A DNA stretch of 64,000 nt from positions 2,046,001 to 2,110,000 of the forward strand of contig NC_079877.1 of the NCBI RefSeq assembly GCF_029227915.1, read 5' to 3'. Source of the DNA: Hydractinia symbiolongicarpus (Eukaryota; Cnidaria; Hydrozoa; Anthoathecata; Hydractiniidae). Both the position numbers and the translations under genes were made by a program. Shown piece by piece: positions 1-12,818 of this stretch (position 1 is the stretch's first letter; the number at the start of each line of letters is the position of its first letter). The notes under the pieces were generated by a model. The model searched no databases. It had not been told where the DNA came from and was given only the letters and a program-made list of their open reading frames with translations.

Positions 1-1408
1 AGAAATGACATTCTTCTTAGTTTGACATGATTGCTGGAACTCAGCGATTACACTTGGCGCTGTGGTAACGCTTTATTTAAAGATTAAGATAAATAAGTCA
101 TTTTGTACTGTGGGACCAATCCTAGCCGTTATCGCGCGCTGAAGAAATAGAGACAGTTTCAAAAACTACATTTCATTGATTTTTTAACGGTGTCAATCCG
201 TTTGAGTTACAACGGTTGCGTCACATATTCGTACCAACATGTATTTAGTGATTTTCTTCCGATATTACTAAGTTGTATCGCTTTTAACAGTGAAACAATT
301 GACCGTGGAAATTAATTTAACTGATTCTGGACTGTGACCTTATAAATGTGATTAATGCGCCAATTGGTCTCCAAGGAATAACATTCTTCTTAATTCGATA
401 TGATTGCTGCAATTCAGCGGTTACATTAGGCTCTGCGGTAGCGCTTTATTTAAAAATTTAGATAAATAAGATTTTCCTACTGTGGCACCAATCCTGGCCG
501 TTAGCACGCGCTGAAGAAATAAAGACATTCTCAAAAACTACATTTCATTGATTTCTTGGCGGTATAATTCCGTTTGAGTTACAACGGTTGCGTCACACAT
601 TCGTACCAACATGTATTTAGTGATTTTTTTCCGATATTACTAAGTTGTATCGCTTTCAACAGTGAAACGATTGACTGTGGGACTTATTTGAACTGATTTT
701 GGACTTTGAGCTTATAAATGTGATAAATGAGTCATTTTGACTACAAGAAATGATATTCTTCTTAATTTGACATGATTGCTGGAACTCAGCGGTTACACTG
801 GGCGCTGTGGTAGCGCTTTGTTTCAAAGTTAAGATAAATAAGTCATTTATTACTGTGGAAACAATCCTAGCCGTTATCGCGCGCTAAAGAAGTAGAGACA
901 GTTTCAAAAACTACATTTCATTGACTTTCTAACGGTGTCAATCCGTTTGAGTTACAACGGTTGCGTCACATATCCGTACCAACATGTATTTAGTGATTTC
1001 CTTCCGATATTACTAAGTTGTATCGCTTTTAACTGTGAAATGTTTGACTGTGCGACTTAATTGAACTGATTTTGGACTTTCACCTTATAAATGTTATAAG
1101 TGAGACAATTGGACTCCAAGAAATAACATTCTTCTTAATTTGACATGATTGCTGGAACTCAGCGATTACACTGGGCGCTGTGGTTGCGCTTTATTTAAAA
1201 ATTAAGATAAATAAGTCATTTTTTACTGTGGGACCAATCCTAGCCGTTAGTTCGCGCTGAAGAAAAGGAGACAGCTTCAAAAAGTACATTTCATTGACTT
1301 ACTAACGGTGTCAATCCGTTTGAGTTACAACGGTTGGGTCACATATTCGTACCAACATGTATTTAGCGATATTTTTCTGATATTACTAGGTTGCATCGCT
1401 TTTAACAG
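1..1408. repeat. Satellite block 1: four unlike monomers at the left edge
   Basis: Landmarks are at 121, 493, 866 and 1239. In order the units look like type A, type C (cctggccgttagcacg), type E (gtggaaacaatcc) and an A/D mosaic with ttagttcgcgct. The first unit is cut by the window edge. I see no internal higher-order duplication. The first unit shares cattttgtactgtggg with the monomers near 60.5 and 61.3 kb, so it resembles the non-HOR stretch at 58.4-61.9 kb. Confidence 0.9.
725..737. other. Perfect 13 bp palindrome containing TGAGTCA (example)
   Basis: The sequence aaatgagtcattt is a perfect dyad around a central G and contains TGAGTCA, the known AP-1/bZIP consensus core. It occurs in the subset of monomers that read ataaatgagtcattttgac (for example near 1845, 2592, 3317, 16867 and 30529). 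Other monomers have aaatgagacaattgg or aaatgaggcaa instead. Binding is inference only. Confidence 0.5.
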
Positions 1409-2900
1409 TGAAACGATTGACTGTGGGACTTAATTGAACTAACTTTGGACAGTGACCTCATAAGTGTGATAAATGAGACAATTGGACTCCAAGAAAGAAC
1501 ATTCTTCTTAATTTGAAATTATTGCCGGACTTCAGCAAATACACTGAACACCCTGTGGTAGCGATTCATTTAAAAATTTAGATAAATAAGTCATTTTTAC
1601 TGTGGGAACAATCCTAGCCGTTAGTGCGCGCTGAAGATATAGAGACAGTTTCAAAAACTCCATTTCATTGATTTTCTAACGGTGTCAATCCGCTTGACTT
1701 ACAACGGTTGCGTCACACATTCGTACCAACATGTATTTAGTGATTTTTTTCCGATATTACTAAGTTGTATCGCTTTCAACAGTGAAACGATTGACTGTGG
1801 GACTTAATTGAACTGATTTTGGACTTTGACCTTATAAATGTGATAAATGAGTCATTTTGACTACAAGAAATGTTATTCTTCTTAATTTGACATGATTGCT
1901 AGAACTCAGCGGTTACACTGGGCGCTGTGGTAAGGCTTTATATAAAAATTAAGATAAATAAGTCATTTTTTACTGTGGGACCAATCCTAGCCGTTATCGC
2001 GCGCTGAAGAAATAGAGAAAGTTTCTAAAACTAAATTTCATTGATTTCTAACGGTGTCAATCCGTTTGAGTTACAACGGTTGCGTCACACATTCGTACTA
2101 ACAAGTATTTAGTGATTTCCATCCGATATTACTAAGTTGTATCGCTTTCAACAATGAAACGATTGACTGTGGGACTTAATTGAACTAACTTTGGACAGTG
2201 ACCTCATAAGTGTGATAAATGAGACAATTGGACTCCAAGAAAGAGCATTCTTCTTAATTTGAAATGATTGCCGGACTTCAGCAAATACACTGAACACCCT
2301 GTGGTAGCGATTCATTTAAAAATTTAGATAAATAAGTCATTTTTACTGTGGGAACAATCCTAGCCGTTAGCGCGCGCTGAAGATATAGAGACAGTTTCAA
2401 AAACTCCATTTCATTGATTTTCTAACGGTGTCAATCCGCTTGACTTACAACAGTTGCGTCACACATTCGTACCAACATGTATTTAGTGATTTTTTTCCGA
2501 TATTACTAAGTTGTATCGCTTTCAACAGTGAAACGATTGACTGTGGGACTTAATTGAACTGATTTTGGACTTTGACCTTATAAATGTGATAAATGAGTCA
2601 TTTTGACTACAAGAAATGTTATTCTTCTTAATTTGACATGATTGCTAGAACTCAGCGGTTACACTGGGCGCTGTGGTAAGGCTTTATATAAAAATTAAGA
2701 TAAATAAGTCATTTTTTACTGTGGGACCAATCCTAGCCGTTATCGCGCGCTGAAGAAATAGAGACAGTTTCTAAAACTAAATTTCATTGATTTTCTAACG
2801 GTGTCAATCCGTTTGAGTTACAACGGTTGCGTCACACATTCGTACTAACATGTATTTAGTGATTTTTTTCCGATATTACTAAGTTGTATCGCTTTCAACA
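1409..2900. repeat. Dimer HOR, 746 bp, two tandem copies
   Basis: Landmarks at 1613, 1986 and 2359, 2732 repeat at exactly 746 bp. Each copy is a B-like unit followed by an A-like unit. Shared private variants include ggacttcagcaaatacactg (about 1520 and 2267) and gtggtaaggctttat (about 1926 and 2673). Approximate copies are 1409-2154 and 2155-2900. Differences are scattered single bases, for example attattgcc versus atgattgcc. The copies must derive from one tandem duplication of a dimer. Confidence 0.88.
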
Positions 2901-3093
2901 ATGAAACGATTGACTGTGAGACTTAATTGAACTGATTGTGGACTTTGACCTTATAAATGAGATTTTGACTACAAGAAATGATATTCTCCTTAATTTGACA
3001 TGATTGCTGGAACTCAGCGATTACACTGGGCGCTGTGGTAGCGCTTTGTTTAAAAGTTAAGATAAATAAGTCATTTATTACTGTGGAAACAAT
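2732..3093. repeat. Short monomer interval, 362 bp (11 bp deletion)
   Basis: The landmark interval 2732-3094 is 362 bp, the only short one in the window. Against the next unit (around 3315), the sequence between cttataaatgag and attttgacta near 2952-2962 lacks 11 bases, namely one of two aaatgag-containing repeats. The flanking short direct repeat suggests replication slippage or microhomology-mediated loss. The deletion was not spread to any other monomer. Confidence 0.85.
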
Positions 3094-6000
3094 CCTAGCC
3101 GTTATTGCGCGCTGAAGAAGTAGAGACAGTTTCTAAAACTAAATTTCATTGATTTTCTAACGGTGTCAATCCGTTTGAGTTACAACGGTTGCGTCACACA
3201 TTCGTACTAACATGTATTTAGTGATTTTTTTCCGATATTACAAAGTTGTATCGCTTTCAACAATGAAACGATTGACTGTGGGACTTAATTGAACTGATTT
3301 TGGACTTTGACCTTATAAATGAGATAAATGAGTCATTTTGACTACAAGAAATGATATTCTCCTTAATTTGACATGATTGCTGGAACTCAGCGATTACACT
3401 GGGCGCTGTGGTAGCGCTTTGTTTAAAAGTTAAGATAAATAAGTCATTTATTACTGTGGAAACAATCCTAGCCGTTATCGCGCGCTGAAGAAGTAGAGAC
3501 AGTTTTAAAAACTACATTTCATTGACTTTCTAACGGCGTCAATCCGTTTGAGTTACAACGGTTGCGTCACATATTCGTACCAACATGTATTTAGTGATTT
3601 TTTTCCGATATTACTAAGTTGTATCGCTTTTAACAGTGAAACGATTGACAGTGGGAATTAATTCAGCTGATTCTGGACTGTGACCTTATAAATGTGATTA
3701 ATGCGCCAAACGATCTCCAAGGAATAACATTCTTCTTAATTTGATATGATTCCTAGAATTCAGCGGTTACATTACGGTCTGCGGTAGCGCTTTATTTGAA
3801 AATTTAGATAAATAAGATTTTCCTACTGTGGGACCAATCCTGGCCGTTAGCACGCGCTGAAGAAATAAAGACATTCTCAAAAACTACATTTCATTGATTT
3901 CTTGGCGGTATAATTCCGTTTGAGTTACAACGGTTGCGTCACATATTCGTACCAACATGTATTTAGCGAAAGTATTCGGATATTACTAGGTTGCATCGCT
4001 TTTAACTGTGAAACGTTTGACTGTGCGACTTAATTGAACTGATTTTGGACTTTGACCTTTTAAATGTTATAAGTGAGACAATTGGACTCCAAGAAATAAC
4101 ATTCTTCTTAATTTGACATGATTGCTGGAACTCAGCGATTACACTGGGCGCTGTGGTAGTGCTTTATTTAAAAATTAAGATAAATAAGTCTTTTTTTACT
4201 TTGGGACCAATCCTTGCCGTAATCGCGCGCTGAAGAAATAGAGACAGTTTCAAAAACACATTTAATTGACTTTCTAACGGTGTCAATTTGTTTGAGTTAC
4301 AACAGTTGCGTCACATATTCGTATCAAAATGTATTTAGTGATTTTCTTCGGATATTACTAAGTTGTATCGCTTTTAACAGTGAAACGATTGACTGTGGGA
4401 ATTATTTGGACTGATTCAGGACTGTGACCTTATAAATGTGATAAATGAGGCAATAGGTCTCCAAGGAATAACATTCTTCTTAATTTGACATGATTGCTGG
4501 AATTCAGCGATTACATTAGGCTCTGTGGTAGCGCTTTTTTTAAAAATTTAGATAAATAAGTCATTTTTTACTGTAGGACCAATCCTAGCCGTTATCGCGC
4601 GCTGAAGAAATAGAGACAGTTTCCAAAACTAAATTTCATTGATTTTCTAACGGTGTCAATCCGTTTGAGTTACAACGGTTGCGTCACACATTCGTACTAA
4701 CATGTATTTAGTGATTTTTTTCCGATATTACAAAGTTGTATCGCTTTCAACAATGAAACGATTGACTGTGGGACTTAATTGAACTGATTTTGGACTTTGA
4801 CCTTATAAATGAGATAAATGAGTCATTTTGACTACAAGAAATGATATTCTCCTTAATTTGACATGATTGCTGGAACTCAGCGATTACACTGGGCGCTGTG
4901 GTAGCGCTTTGTTTAAAAGTTAAGATAAATAAGTCATTTATTACTGTGGAAACAATCCTAGCCGTTATCGCGCGCTGAAGAAGTAGAGACAGTTTTAAAA
5001 ACTACATTTCATTGACTTTCTAACGGCGTCAATCCGTTTGAGTTACAACGGTTGCGTCACATATTCGTACCAACATGTATTTAGTGATTTTTTTCCGATA
5101 TTACTAAGTTGTATCGCTTTTAACAGTGAAACGATTGACAGTGGGAATTAATTCAGCTGATTCTGGACTGTGACCTTATAAATGTGATTAATGCGCCAAA
5201 CGATCTCCAAGGAATAACATTCTTCTTAATTTGATATGATTCCTAGAATTCAGCGGTTACATTACGGTCTGCGGTAGCGCTTTATTTGAAAATTTAGATA
5301 AATAAGATTTTCCTACTGTGGGACCAATCCTGGCCGTTAGCACGCGCTGAAGAAATAAAGACATTCTCAAAAACTACATTTCATTGATTTCTTGGTGGTA
5401 TAATTCCGTTTGAGTTACAACGGTTGCGTCACATATTCGTACCAACATGTATTTAGCGAAAGTATTCGGATATTACTAGGTTGCATCGCTTTTAACTGTG
5501 AAACGTTTGACTGTGCGACTTAATTGAACTGATTTTGGACTTTGACCTTTTAAATGTTATAAGTGAGACAATTGGACTCCAAGAAATAACATTCTTCTTA
5601 ATTTGACATGATTGCTGGAACTCAGCGATTACACTGGGCGCTGTGGTAGTGCTTTATTTAAAAATTAAGATAAATAAGTCTTTTTTTACTTTGGGACCAA
5701 TCCTTGCCGTAATCGCGCGCTGAAGAAATAGAGACAGTTTCAAAAACACATTTAATTGACTTTCTAACGGTGTCAATTTGTTTGAGTTACAACAGTTGCG
5801 TCACATATTCGTATCAAAATGTATTTAGTGATTTTCTTCGGATATTACTAAGTTGTATCGCTTTTAACAGTGAAACGATTGACTGTGGGAATTATTTGGA
5901 CTGATTCAGGACTGTGACCTTATAAATGTGATAAATGAGGCAATAGGTCTCCAAGGAATAACATTCTTCTTAATTTGACATGATTGCTGGAATTCAGCGA

Positions 6001-7290
6001 TTACATTAGGCTCTGTGGTAGCGCTTTTTTTAAAAATTTAGATAAATAAGTCATTTTTTACTGTAGGACCAATCCTAGCCGTTATCGCGCGCTGAAGAAA
6101 TAGAGACAGTTTCCAAAACTAAATTTCATTGATTTTCTAACGGTGTCAATCCGTTTGAGTTACAACAGTTGCGTCACACATTCGTACCAACATGTATTTA
6201 GTGATTTTTTTCCGATATTACTAAGTTGTATCGCTTTTAACAGTGAAACGATTGACTGTGGGAATTATTTGAACTGATTCAGGACTGTGACCTTATAAAT
6301 GTGATAAATGAGGCAATAAGTCTCCAAGGAAAAACATTCTATTTAATTTGACATGATTGCTGGAATTCAGCGATTACATTAGGCTCTGTGGTGGCGCTTT
6401 GTTTAAAAGTTAAGATAAATAAGTCATTTTTTACTGCGGGACCAATCCTAGCCGTTAGTTCGCGCTAAAGAAATAGAGACAGCTTCAAAAAGTACATTTC
6501 AGTGACTTTCTAACGGTGTCAATCCGTTTGAGTTACAACGGTTGCATCACATATTCGTACCAACATGTATTTAGTGATTTTTTTCCGATATTACTAAGTT
6601 GTATCGCTTTTAACAGTGAAACGATTGACAGTGGGAATTAATTCAGCTGATTCTGGACTGTGACCTTATAAATGTGATTAATGCGCCAATTGATCTCCAA
6701 GGAATAACATTCTTCTTAATTTGATATGATTCCTAGAATTCAGCGGTTACATTACGGTCTGCGGTAGCGCTTTATTTGAAAATTTAGATAAATAAGATTT
6801 TCCTACTGTGGGACCAATCCTGGCCGTTAGCACGCGCTGAAGAAAAAAAGACATTCTCAAAAACTACATTTCATTGATTTCTTGGCGGTATAATTCCGTT
6901 TGAGTTACAACGGTTGCGTCACATATTCGTACCAACATGTGTTTAGCGAAAGTATTCGGATATCACTAGGTTGCATCGCTTTTAACTGTGAAACGTTTGA
7001 CTGTGCGACTTAATTGAACTGATTTTGGACTTTGACCTTTTAAATGTTATAAGTGAGACAATTGGACTCCAAGAAATAACATTCTTCTTAATTTGACATG
7101 ATTGCTGGAACTCAGCGATTACACTGGGCGCTGTGGTAGTGCTTTATTTAAAAATTAAGATAAATAAGTCTTTTTTTACTTTGGGACCAATCCTTGCCGT
7201 AATCGCGCGCTGAAGAAATAGAGACAGTTTCAAAAACACATTTAATTGACTTTCTAACGGTGTCAATTTGTTTGAGTTACAACGGTTGGT
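2901..7290. repeat. Tetramer HOR, 1,490 bp, two copies plus a half copy
   Basis: Landmarks are 3094, 3467, 3839, 4212, 4584, 4957, 5329, 5702, 6074, 6447, 6819 and 7192. Spacing patterns repeat every 1,490 bp. Approximate copies are 3121-4610 and 4611-6100, with a third partial copy at about 6545-7290. The type order is E, C, A, D/A. Private markers shared by the copies include gattgacagtgggaatta (3643, 5133, 6623), ttacattacggtctgcgg and accaatccttgccgtaatcg. The segment 6180-6545 between copies two and three holds an unrelated D/A monomer pair, so the third copy is interrupted or was converted. Confidence 0.9.
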
Positions 7291-8114
7291 TCACATATTT
7301 GTACCAACATGTATTTAGCGAAAGTATTCGGATATTACTAGGTTACATCGCTTCTAACAGTGAAACGATTGACTGTGGGACTTAATAGAATTAACTTTGG
7401 ACTGTGACCTCATAAGTGTGATAAATGAGACAATTGGACTCCAAGAAAAAACATTCTTCTTAATTTGACATGATTGCCGTAACTCAGCGATTACACTGGA
7501 CCCAGTGGTAGCTATTCATTTAATAATTTAGATAAATAAGTCATTTTTTACTGTGGAACCAATCCTAGCCGTTATGCCGCGCTGAAGAAATAGAGACAGG
7601 TTCTTAAAACTAAATTTCATTGATTTTCTAACGGAGTCAATCCGTTTGAGTTACAACGGTTGCGTCACATATTCGTACCAACATGTATTTAGTGATTTTT
7701 TATCGATGTTACTAAGTTGTATCGCTTTCAACAGTGAAACGATTGACTGTGGGTCTTAATTGAACTGATTTTGGACTTTGACCTTATAAATGTGATAATT
7801 GCGTCATTTTGACTACAAGAAATGATATTCTTCTTAATTTGACATGATTGCTGGAACTCAGCGATTACACTGGGCGCTGTGGTAAGGCTTTATTTAAAAA
7901 TTAAGATAAATAAGTCACTTTTTACTGTGGGACCAATCCTAGCCGTTATCGCACGCTGAAGAAATAGAGACATTTTCTAAAACTAAATTTCATTGATTTT
8001 CTAACGGTGTCAATCCGTTTGAGTTACAACGGTTGCGTCACACATCCGTACCAACATGTATTTAGTGATTTTTTTCCGATATTACTAAGTTGTATCGCTT
8101 TCAACAGTGAAACG
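7291..8114. repeat. Satellite block: mixed monomers between two HORs
   Basis: Landmarks are 7564 and 7938. These units connect the tetramer HOR on the left to the hexamer/heptamer HOR on the right. The unit before 7564 carries acccagtggtagctattc (B-like) and ccgttatgccgcgctg. The second is A-like with gtggtaaggctttat, the variant also seen in the dimer block at 1.4-2.9 kb. A similar acggagtcaatccg, tttttatcgatgttac unit recurs at about 20.5, 22.5 and 29.8 kb. Confidence 0.85.
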
Positions 8115-10351
8115 ATTGACTGTGTGACTTAATTGAACTAACTTTGGACTGTGACCTCATAAGTGTGATAAATGAGACAATTGGACTCCAAGAAAGAACA
8201 TTCTTTTTAATTTGACATGATTGCCGGAACTCAGCAATTACACTGAACACCCTGTGGTAGCGATTCATTTAAAGATTTAGATAAATAAGTCATTCTTACT
8301 GTGGGACCAATCCTAGCCGTTAGCGCGCACTGAAGATAAAGAGACAGTTTCAAAAACTCCATTTCATTGATTTTCTAACGGTGTCAATCCGCTTGACTTA
8401 CAACGGTTGCGTCACACATTCGTACCAACATGTATTTAGTGATTTTTTTCCGATATTACTAAGTTGTATCGCTTTCCACAGTGAAACGATTGACTGTGGG
8501 ACTTAATTAAACTGATTTTGGACTTTGACCTTATAAATATGATAAATGAGACAATTGGACTCCAAGAAAGAACATTCTTCTTAATTTGACATGATTGCCG
8601 GAACTCAGCAATTACACTGAACACCCTGTGGTAGCGATTCATTTAAAGATTTAGATAAATAAGTCATTCTTACTGTGGGACCAATCCTAGCCGTTATCGC
8701 ACGCTGAAGAAATAGAGACATTTTCTAAAACTAAATTTCATTGATTTTCTAACGGTGTCAATCCGTTTGAGTTACAACGGTTGCGTCACATATTCGTACC
8801 AACATGTATTTAGTGATTTCCTTCCGATATTACTAAGTTGTATCGCTTTTAACAGTGAAACGATTGACCGTGGGAATTAATTTAACTGATTTTGGACTGT
8901 GACCTTATAAAAGTGATTAATGCGCCAATTGGTCTCCAAGGAATAACATTCTTCTTAATTTGATATGATTGCTGGAATTTAGCGGTTACATTAGGCTCTG
9001 CGGTAGCGCTTTATTTAAAAATTTAGATAAATAAGATTTTCCTACTGTGGGACCAATCCTGGCCGTTAGCACGCGCTGAAGAAAAAAAGACATTCTCAAA
9101 AACTACATTTCATTGATTTCTTGGCTTTATAATTCCGTTTGAGTTACAACGGTTGCGTCACATATTCGTACCAACATGTATTTAGTGATTTCCTTCCGAT
9201 ATTACTAAGTTGTATCGCTTTTAACAGTGAAACGATTGACCGTGGGAATTAATTTAACTGATTTTGGACTGTGACCTTATAAAAGTGATTAATGCGCCAA
9301 TTGGTCTCCAAGGAATAACATTCTTCTTAATTTGATATGATTGCTGGAATTTAGCGGTTACATTAGGCTCTGCGGTAGCGCTTTATTTAAAAATTTAGAT
9401 AAATAAGATTTTCCTACTGTGGGACCAATCCTGGCCGTTAGCACGCGCTGAAGAAAAAAAGACATTCTCAAAAACTACATTTCATTGATTTCTTGGCTTT
9501 ATAATTCCGTTTGAGTTACAACGGTTGCGTCAAATATTCGTACCAACATGTATTTAGTGATTTCCTTCCGATATTACTAAGTTGTATCGCTTTTAACAGT
9601 GAAACGATTGACCGTGGGAATTAATTTAACTGATTCTGGACTGTGACCTTATAAAAGTGATTAATGCGCCAATTGGTCTCCAAGGAATAACATTCTTCTT
9701 AATTTGATATGATTGCTGGAATTTAGCGGTTACATTAGGCTCTGCGGTAGCGCTTTATTTAAAAATTTAGATAAATAAGATTTTCCTACTGTGGGACCAA
9801 TCCTGGCCGTTAGCACGCGCTGAAGAAAAAAAGACATTCTCAAAAACTACAATTCATTGATTTCTTGGCGGTATAATTCCGTTTGAGTTACAACGGTTGC
9901 GTCACATATTCGTACCAACATGTGTTTAGCGAAAGTATTCGGATATTACTAGGTTGCATCGCTTTTAACAGTGAAACGTTTGACTGTGCGACTTAATTGA
10001 ACTGATTTTGGACTTTGACCTTATAAATGTTATAAGTGAGACAATTGGACTCCAAGAAATAACATTCTTCTTAATTTGACATGATTGCTGGAACTCAGCG
10101 ATTACACTGGGCGCTGTGGTAGCGCTTTATTTTAAAATTAAGATAAATAAGTCTTTTTTTACTGTGGGACCAATCCTAGCCGTTATCGCGCGCTGAAGAA
10201 ATAGACACAGTTTCAAAAAGTACATTTCATTGACTTTCTAACGGTGTCAATCCGTTTGAGTTACAACGGTTGGTTCACATACTCGTACCAACATGTATTT
10301 AGCGAAAGTATTAGGATATTACTAGGTTACATCGCTTCTAACAGTGAAACG
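8115..10351. repeat. Hexamer HOR copy, 2,237 bp (first of three related copies)
   Basis: Landmarks are 8312, 8686, 9058, 9430, 9802 and 10175. The next six units repeat this spacing at an offset of 2,237 bp. Type order is B, B, C, C, C, A. The three consecutive C monomers (9058, 9430, 9802) are nearly identical to each other at 372 bp. The first two carry ttggctttataattccg in place of the usual ttggcggtataattccg. The private variant gttgcgtcaaatattcg near 9526 also appears at 11763 and 14372, which ties the three HOR copies together. Confidence 0.9.
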
Positions 10352-12818
10352 ATTGACTGTGGGACTTAATTGAACTAACTTTGGACTGTGACTTCATAAG
10401 TGTGATAAATGAGACAATTGGACTCCAAGAAAGAACATTCTTTTTAATTTGACATGATTGCCGGAACTCAGCAATTACACTGAACACCCTGTGGTAGCGA
10501 TTCATTTAAAGATTTAGATAAATAAGTCATTCTTACTGTGGGACCAATCCTAGCCGTTAGCGCGCACTGAAGATAAAGAGACAGTTTCAAAAACTCCATT
10601 TCATTGATTTTCTAACGGTGTCAATCCGCTTGACTTACAACGGTTGCGTCACACATTCGTACCAACATGTATTTAGTGATTTTTTTCCGATATTACTAAG
10701 TTGTATCGCTTTCCACAGTGAAACGATTGACTGTGGGACTTAATTAAACTGATTTTGGACTTTGACCTTATAAATATGATAAATGAGACAATTGGACTCC
10801 AAGAAAGAACATTCTTCTTAATTTGACATGATTGCCGGAACTCAGCAATTACACTGAACACCCTGTGGTAGCGATTCATTTAAAGATTTAGATAAATAAG
10901 TCATTCTTACTGTGGGACCAATCCTAGCCGTTATTGCACGCTGAAGAAATAGAGACATTTTCTAAAACTAAATTTCATTGATTTTCTAACGGTGTCAATC
11001 CGTTTGAGTTACAACGGTTGCGTCACATATTCGTACCAACATGTATTTAGTGATTTCCTTCCGATATTACTAAGTTGTATCGCTTTTAACAGTGAAACGA
11101 TTGACCGTGGGAATTAATTTAACTGATTCTGGACTGTGACCTTATAAAAGTGATTAATGCGCCAATTGGTCTCCAAGGAATAACATTCTTCTTAATTTGA
11201 TATGATTGCTGGAATTTAGCGGTTACATTAGGCTCTGCGGTAGCGCTTTATTTAAAAATTTAGATAAATAAGATTTTCCTACTGTGGGACCAATCCTGGC
11301 CGTTAGCACGCGCTGAAGAAAAAAAGACATTCTCAAAAACTACATTTCATTGATTTCTTGGCTTTATAATTCCGTTTGAGTTACAACGGTTGCGTCACAT
11401 ATTCGTACCAACATGTATTTAGTGATTTCCTTCCGATATTACTAAGTTGTATCGCTTTTAACAGTGAAACGATTGACCGTGGGAATTAATTTAACTGATT
11501 TTGGACTGTGACCTTATAAAAGTGATTAATGCGCCAATTGGTCTCCAAGGAATAACATTCTTCTTAATTTGATATGATTGCTGGAATTTAGCGGTTACAT
11601 TAGGCTCTGCGGTAGCGCTTTATTTAAAAATTTAGATAAATAAGATTTTCCTACTGTGGGACCAATCCTGGCCGTTAGCACGCGCTGAAGAAAAAAAGAC
11701 ATTCTCAAAAACTACATTTCATTGATTTCTTGGCTTTATAATTCCGTTTGAGTTACAACGGTTGCGTCAAATATTCGTACCAACATGTATTTAGTGATTT
11801 CCTTCCGATATTACTAAGTTGTATCGCTTTTAACAGTGAAACGATTGACCGTGGGAATTAATTTAACTGATTCTGGACTGTGACCTTATAAAAGTGATTA
11901 ATGCGCCAATTGGTCTCCAAGGAATAACATTCTTCTTAATTTGATATGATTGCTGGAATTTAGCGGTTACATTAGGCTCTGCGGTAGCGCTTTATTTAAA
12001 AATTTAGATAAATAAGATTTTCCTACTGTGGGACCAATCCTGGCCGTTAGCACGCGCTGAAGAAAAAAAGACATTCTCAAAAACTACAATTCATTGATTT
12101 CTTGGCGGTATAATTCCGTTTGAGTTACAACGGTTGCGTCACATATTCGTACCAACATGTGTTTAGCGAAAGTATTCGGATATTACTAGGTTGCATCGCT
12201 TTTAACAGTGAAACGTTTGACTGTGCGACTTAATTGAACTGATTTTGGACTTTGACCTTATAAATGTTATAAGTGAGACAATTGGACTCCAAGAAATAAC
12301 ATTCTTCTTAATTTGACATGATTGCTGGAACTCAGCGATTACACTGGGCGCTGTGGTAGCGCTTTATTTTAAAATTAAGATAAATAAGTCTTTTTTTACT
12401 GTGGGACCAATCCTAGCCGTTATCGCGCGCTGAAGAAATAGAGACAGTTTCAAAAAGTACATTTCATTGACTTTCTAACGGTGTCAATCCGTTTGAGTTA
12501 CAACGGTTGGTTCACATACTCGTACCAACATGTATTTAGCGAAAGTATTCGGATATTACTAGGTTACATCGCTTCTAACAGTGAAACGATTGACTGTGGG
12601 ACTTAATTGAACTAACTTTGGACTGTGACTTCATAAGTGTGATAAATGAGACAATTGGACTCCAAGAAAAAACATTCTTCTTAATTTGACATGATTGCCG
12701 GAACTCAGCGATTACACTGGACCCTGTGGTAGCAATTCATTTAAAAAGTTAGATAAATAAGTCATTTTTACTGTGGGACCAATCCTAGCCGTTAGCGCGC
12801 GCTGAAGATATAGAGACA
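10210..12818. repeat. Heptamer HOR, 2,609 bp, copy 1
   Basis: Landmarks are 10549, 10923, 11295, 11667, 12039, 12412 and 12784. All seven recur at +2,609 in the next block. It contains the same six units as the hexamer at 8.1-10.4 kb plus one additional B-like unit (12784, with gcaattcatttaaaaagtta). The left edge overlaps the nominal end of the hexamer because the two duplications have different breakpoints. Copies differ by very few bases by eye. Confidence 0.9.

Noticed and set aside
481-520. TTAGG/TTAGGC telomere repeat (cattaggctctg occurs in C and D monomers)
   Set aside because: The motif occurs once per monomer and never in tandem.
700-725. TATA-box promoter (ccttataaatg in most monomers) or RNA polymerase III boxes
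   Set aside because: TATAAA is expected by chance in AT-rich DNA and I see no initiator at the usual distance. No sequence close to the B box GGTTCGANTCC is present. Transcription cannot be claimed from sequence.
8436-8642. A 68-codon minus-strand open frame repeated identically at 10673-10879 and 13282-13488, and 83-codon frames near 16797, 30458, 32319, 33189, 36165, 36538 and 60736
   Set aside because: They recur because the satellite recurs. The monomer length is not a multiple of three, the frames are broken in most sister monomers, no domain or signal peptide is visible, and changes fall without regard to codon position.
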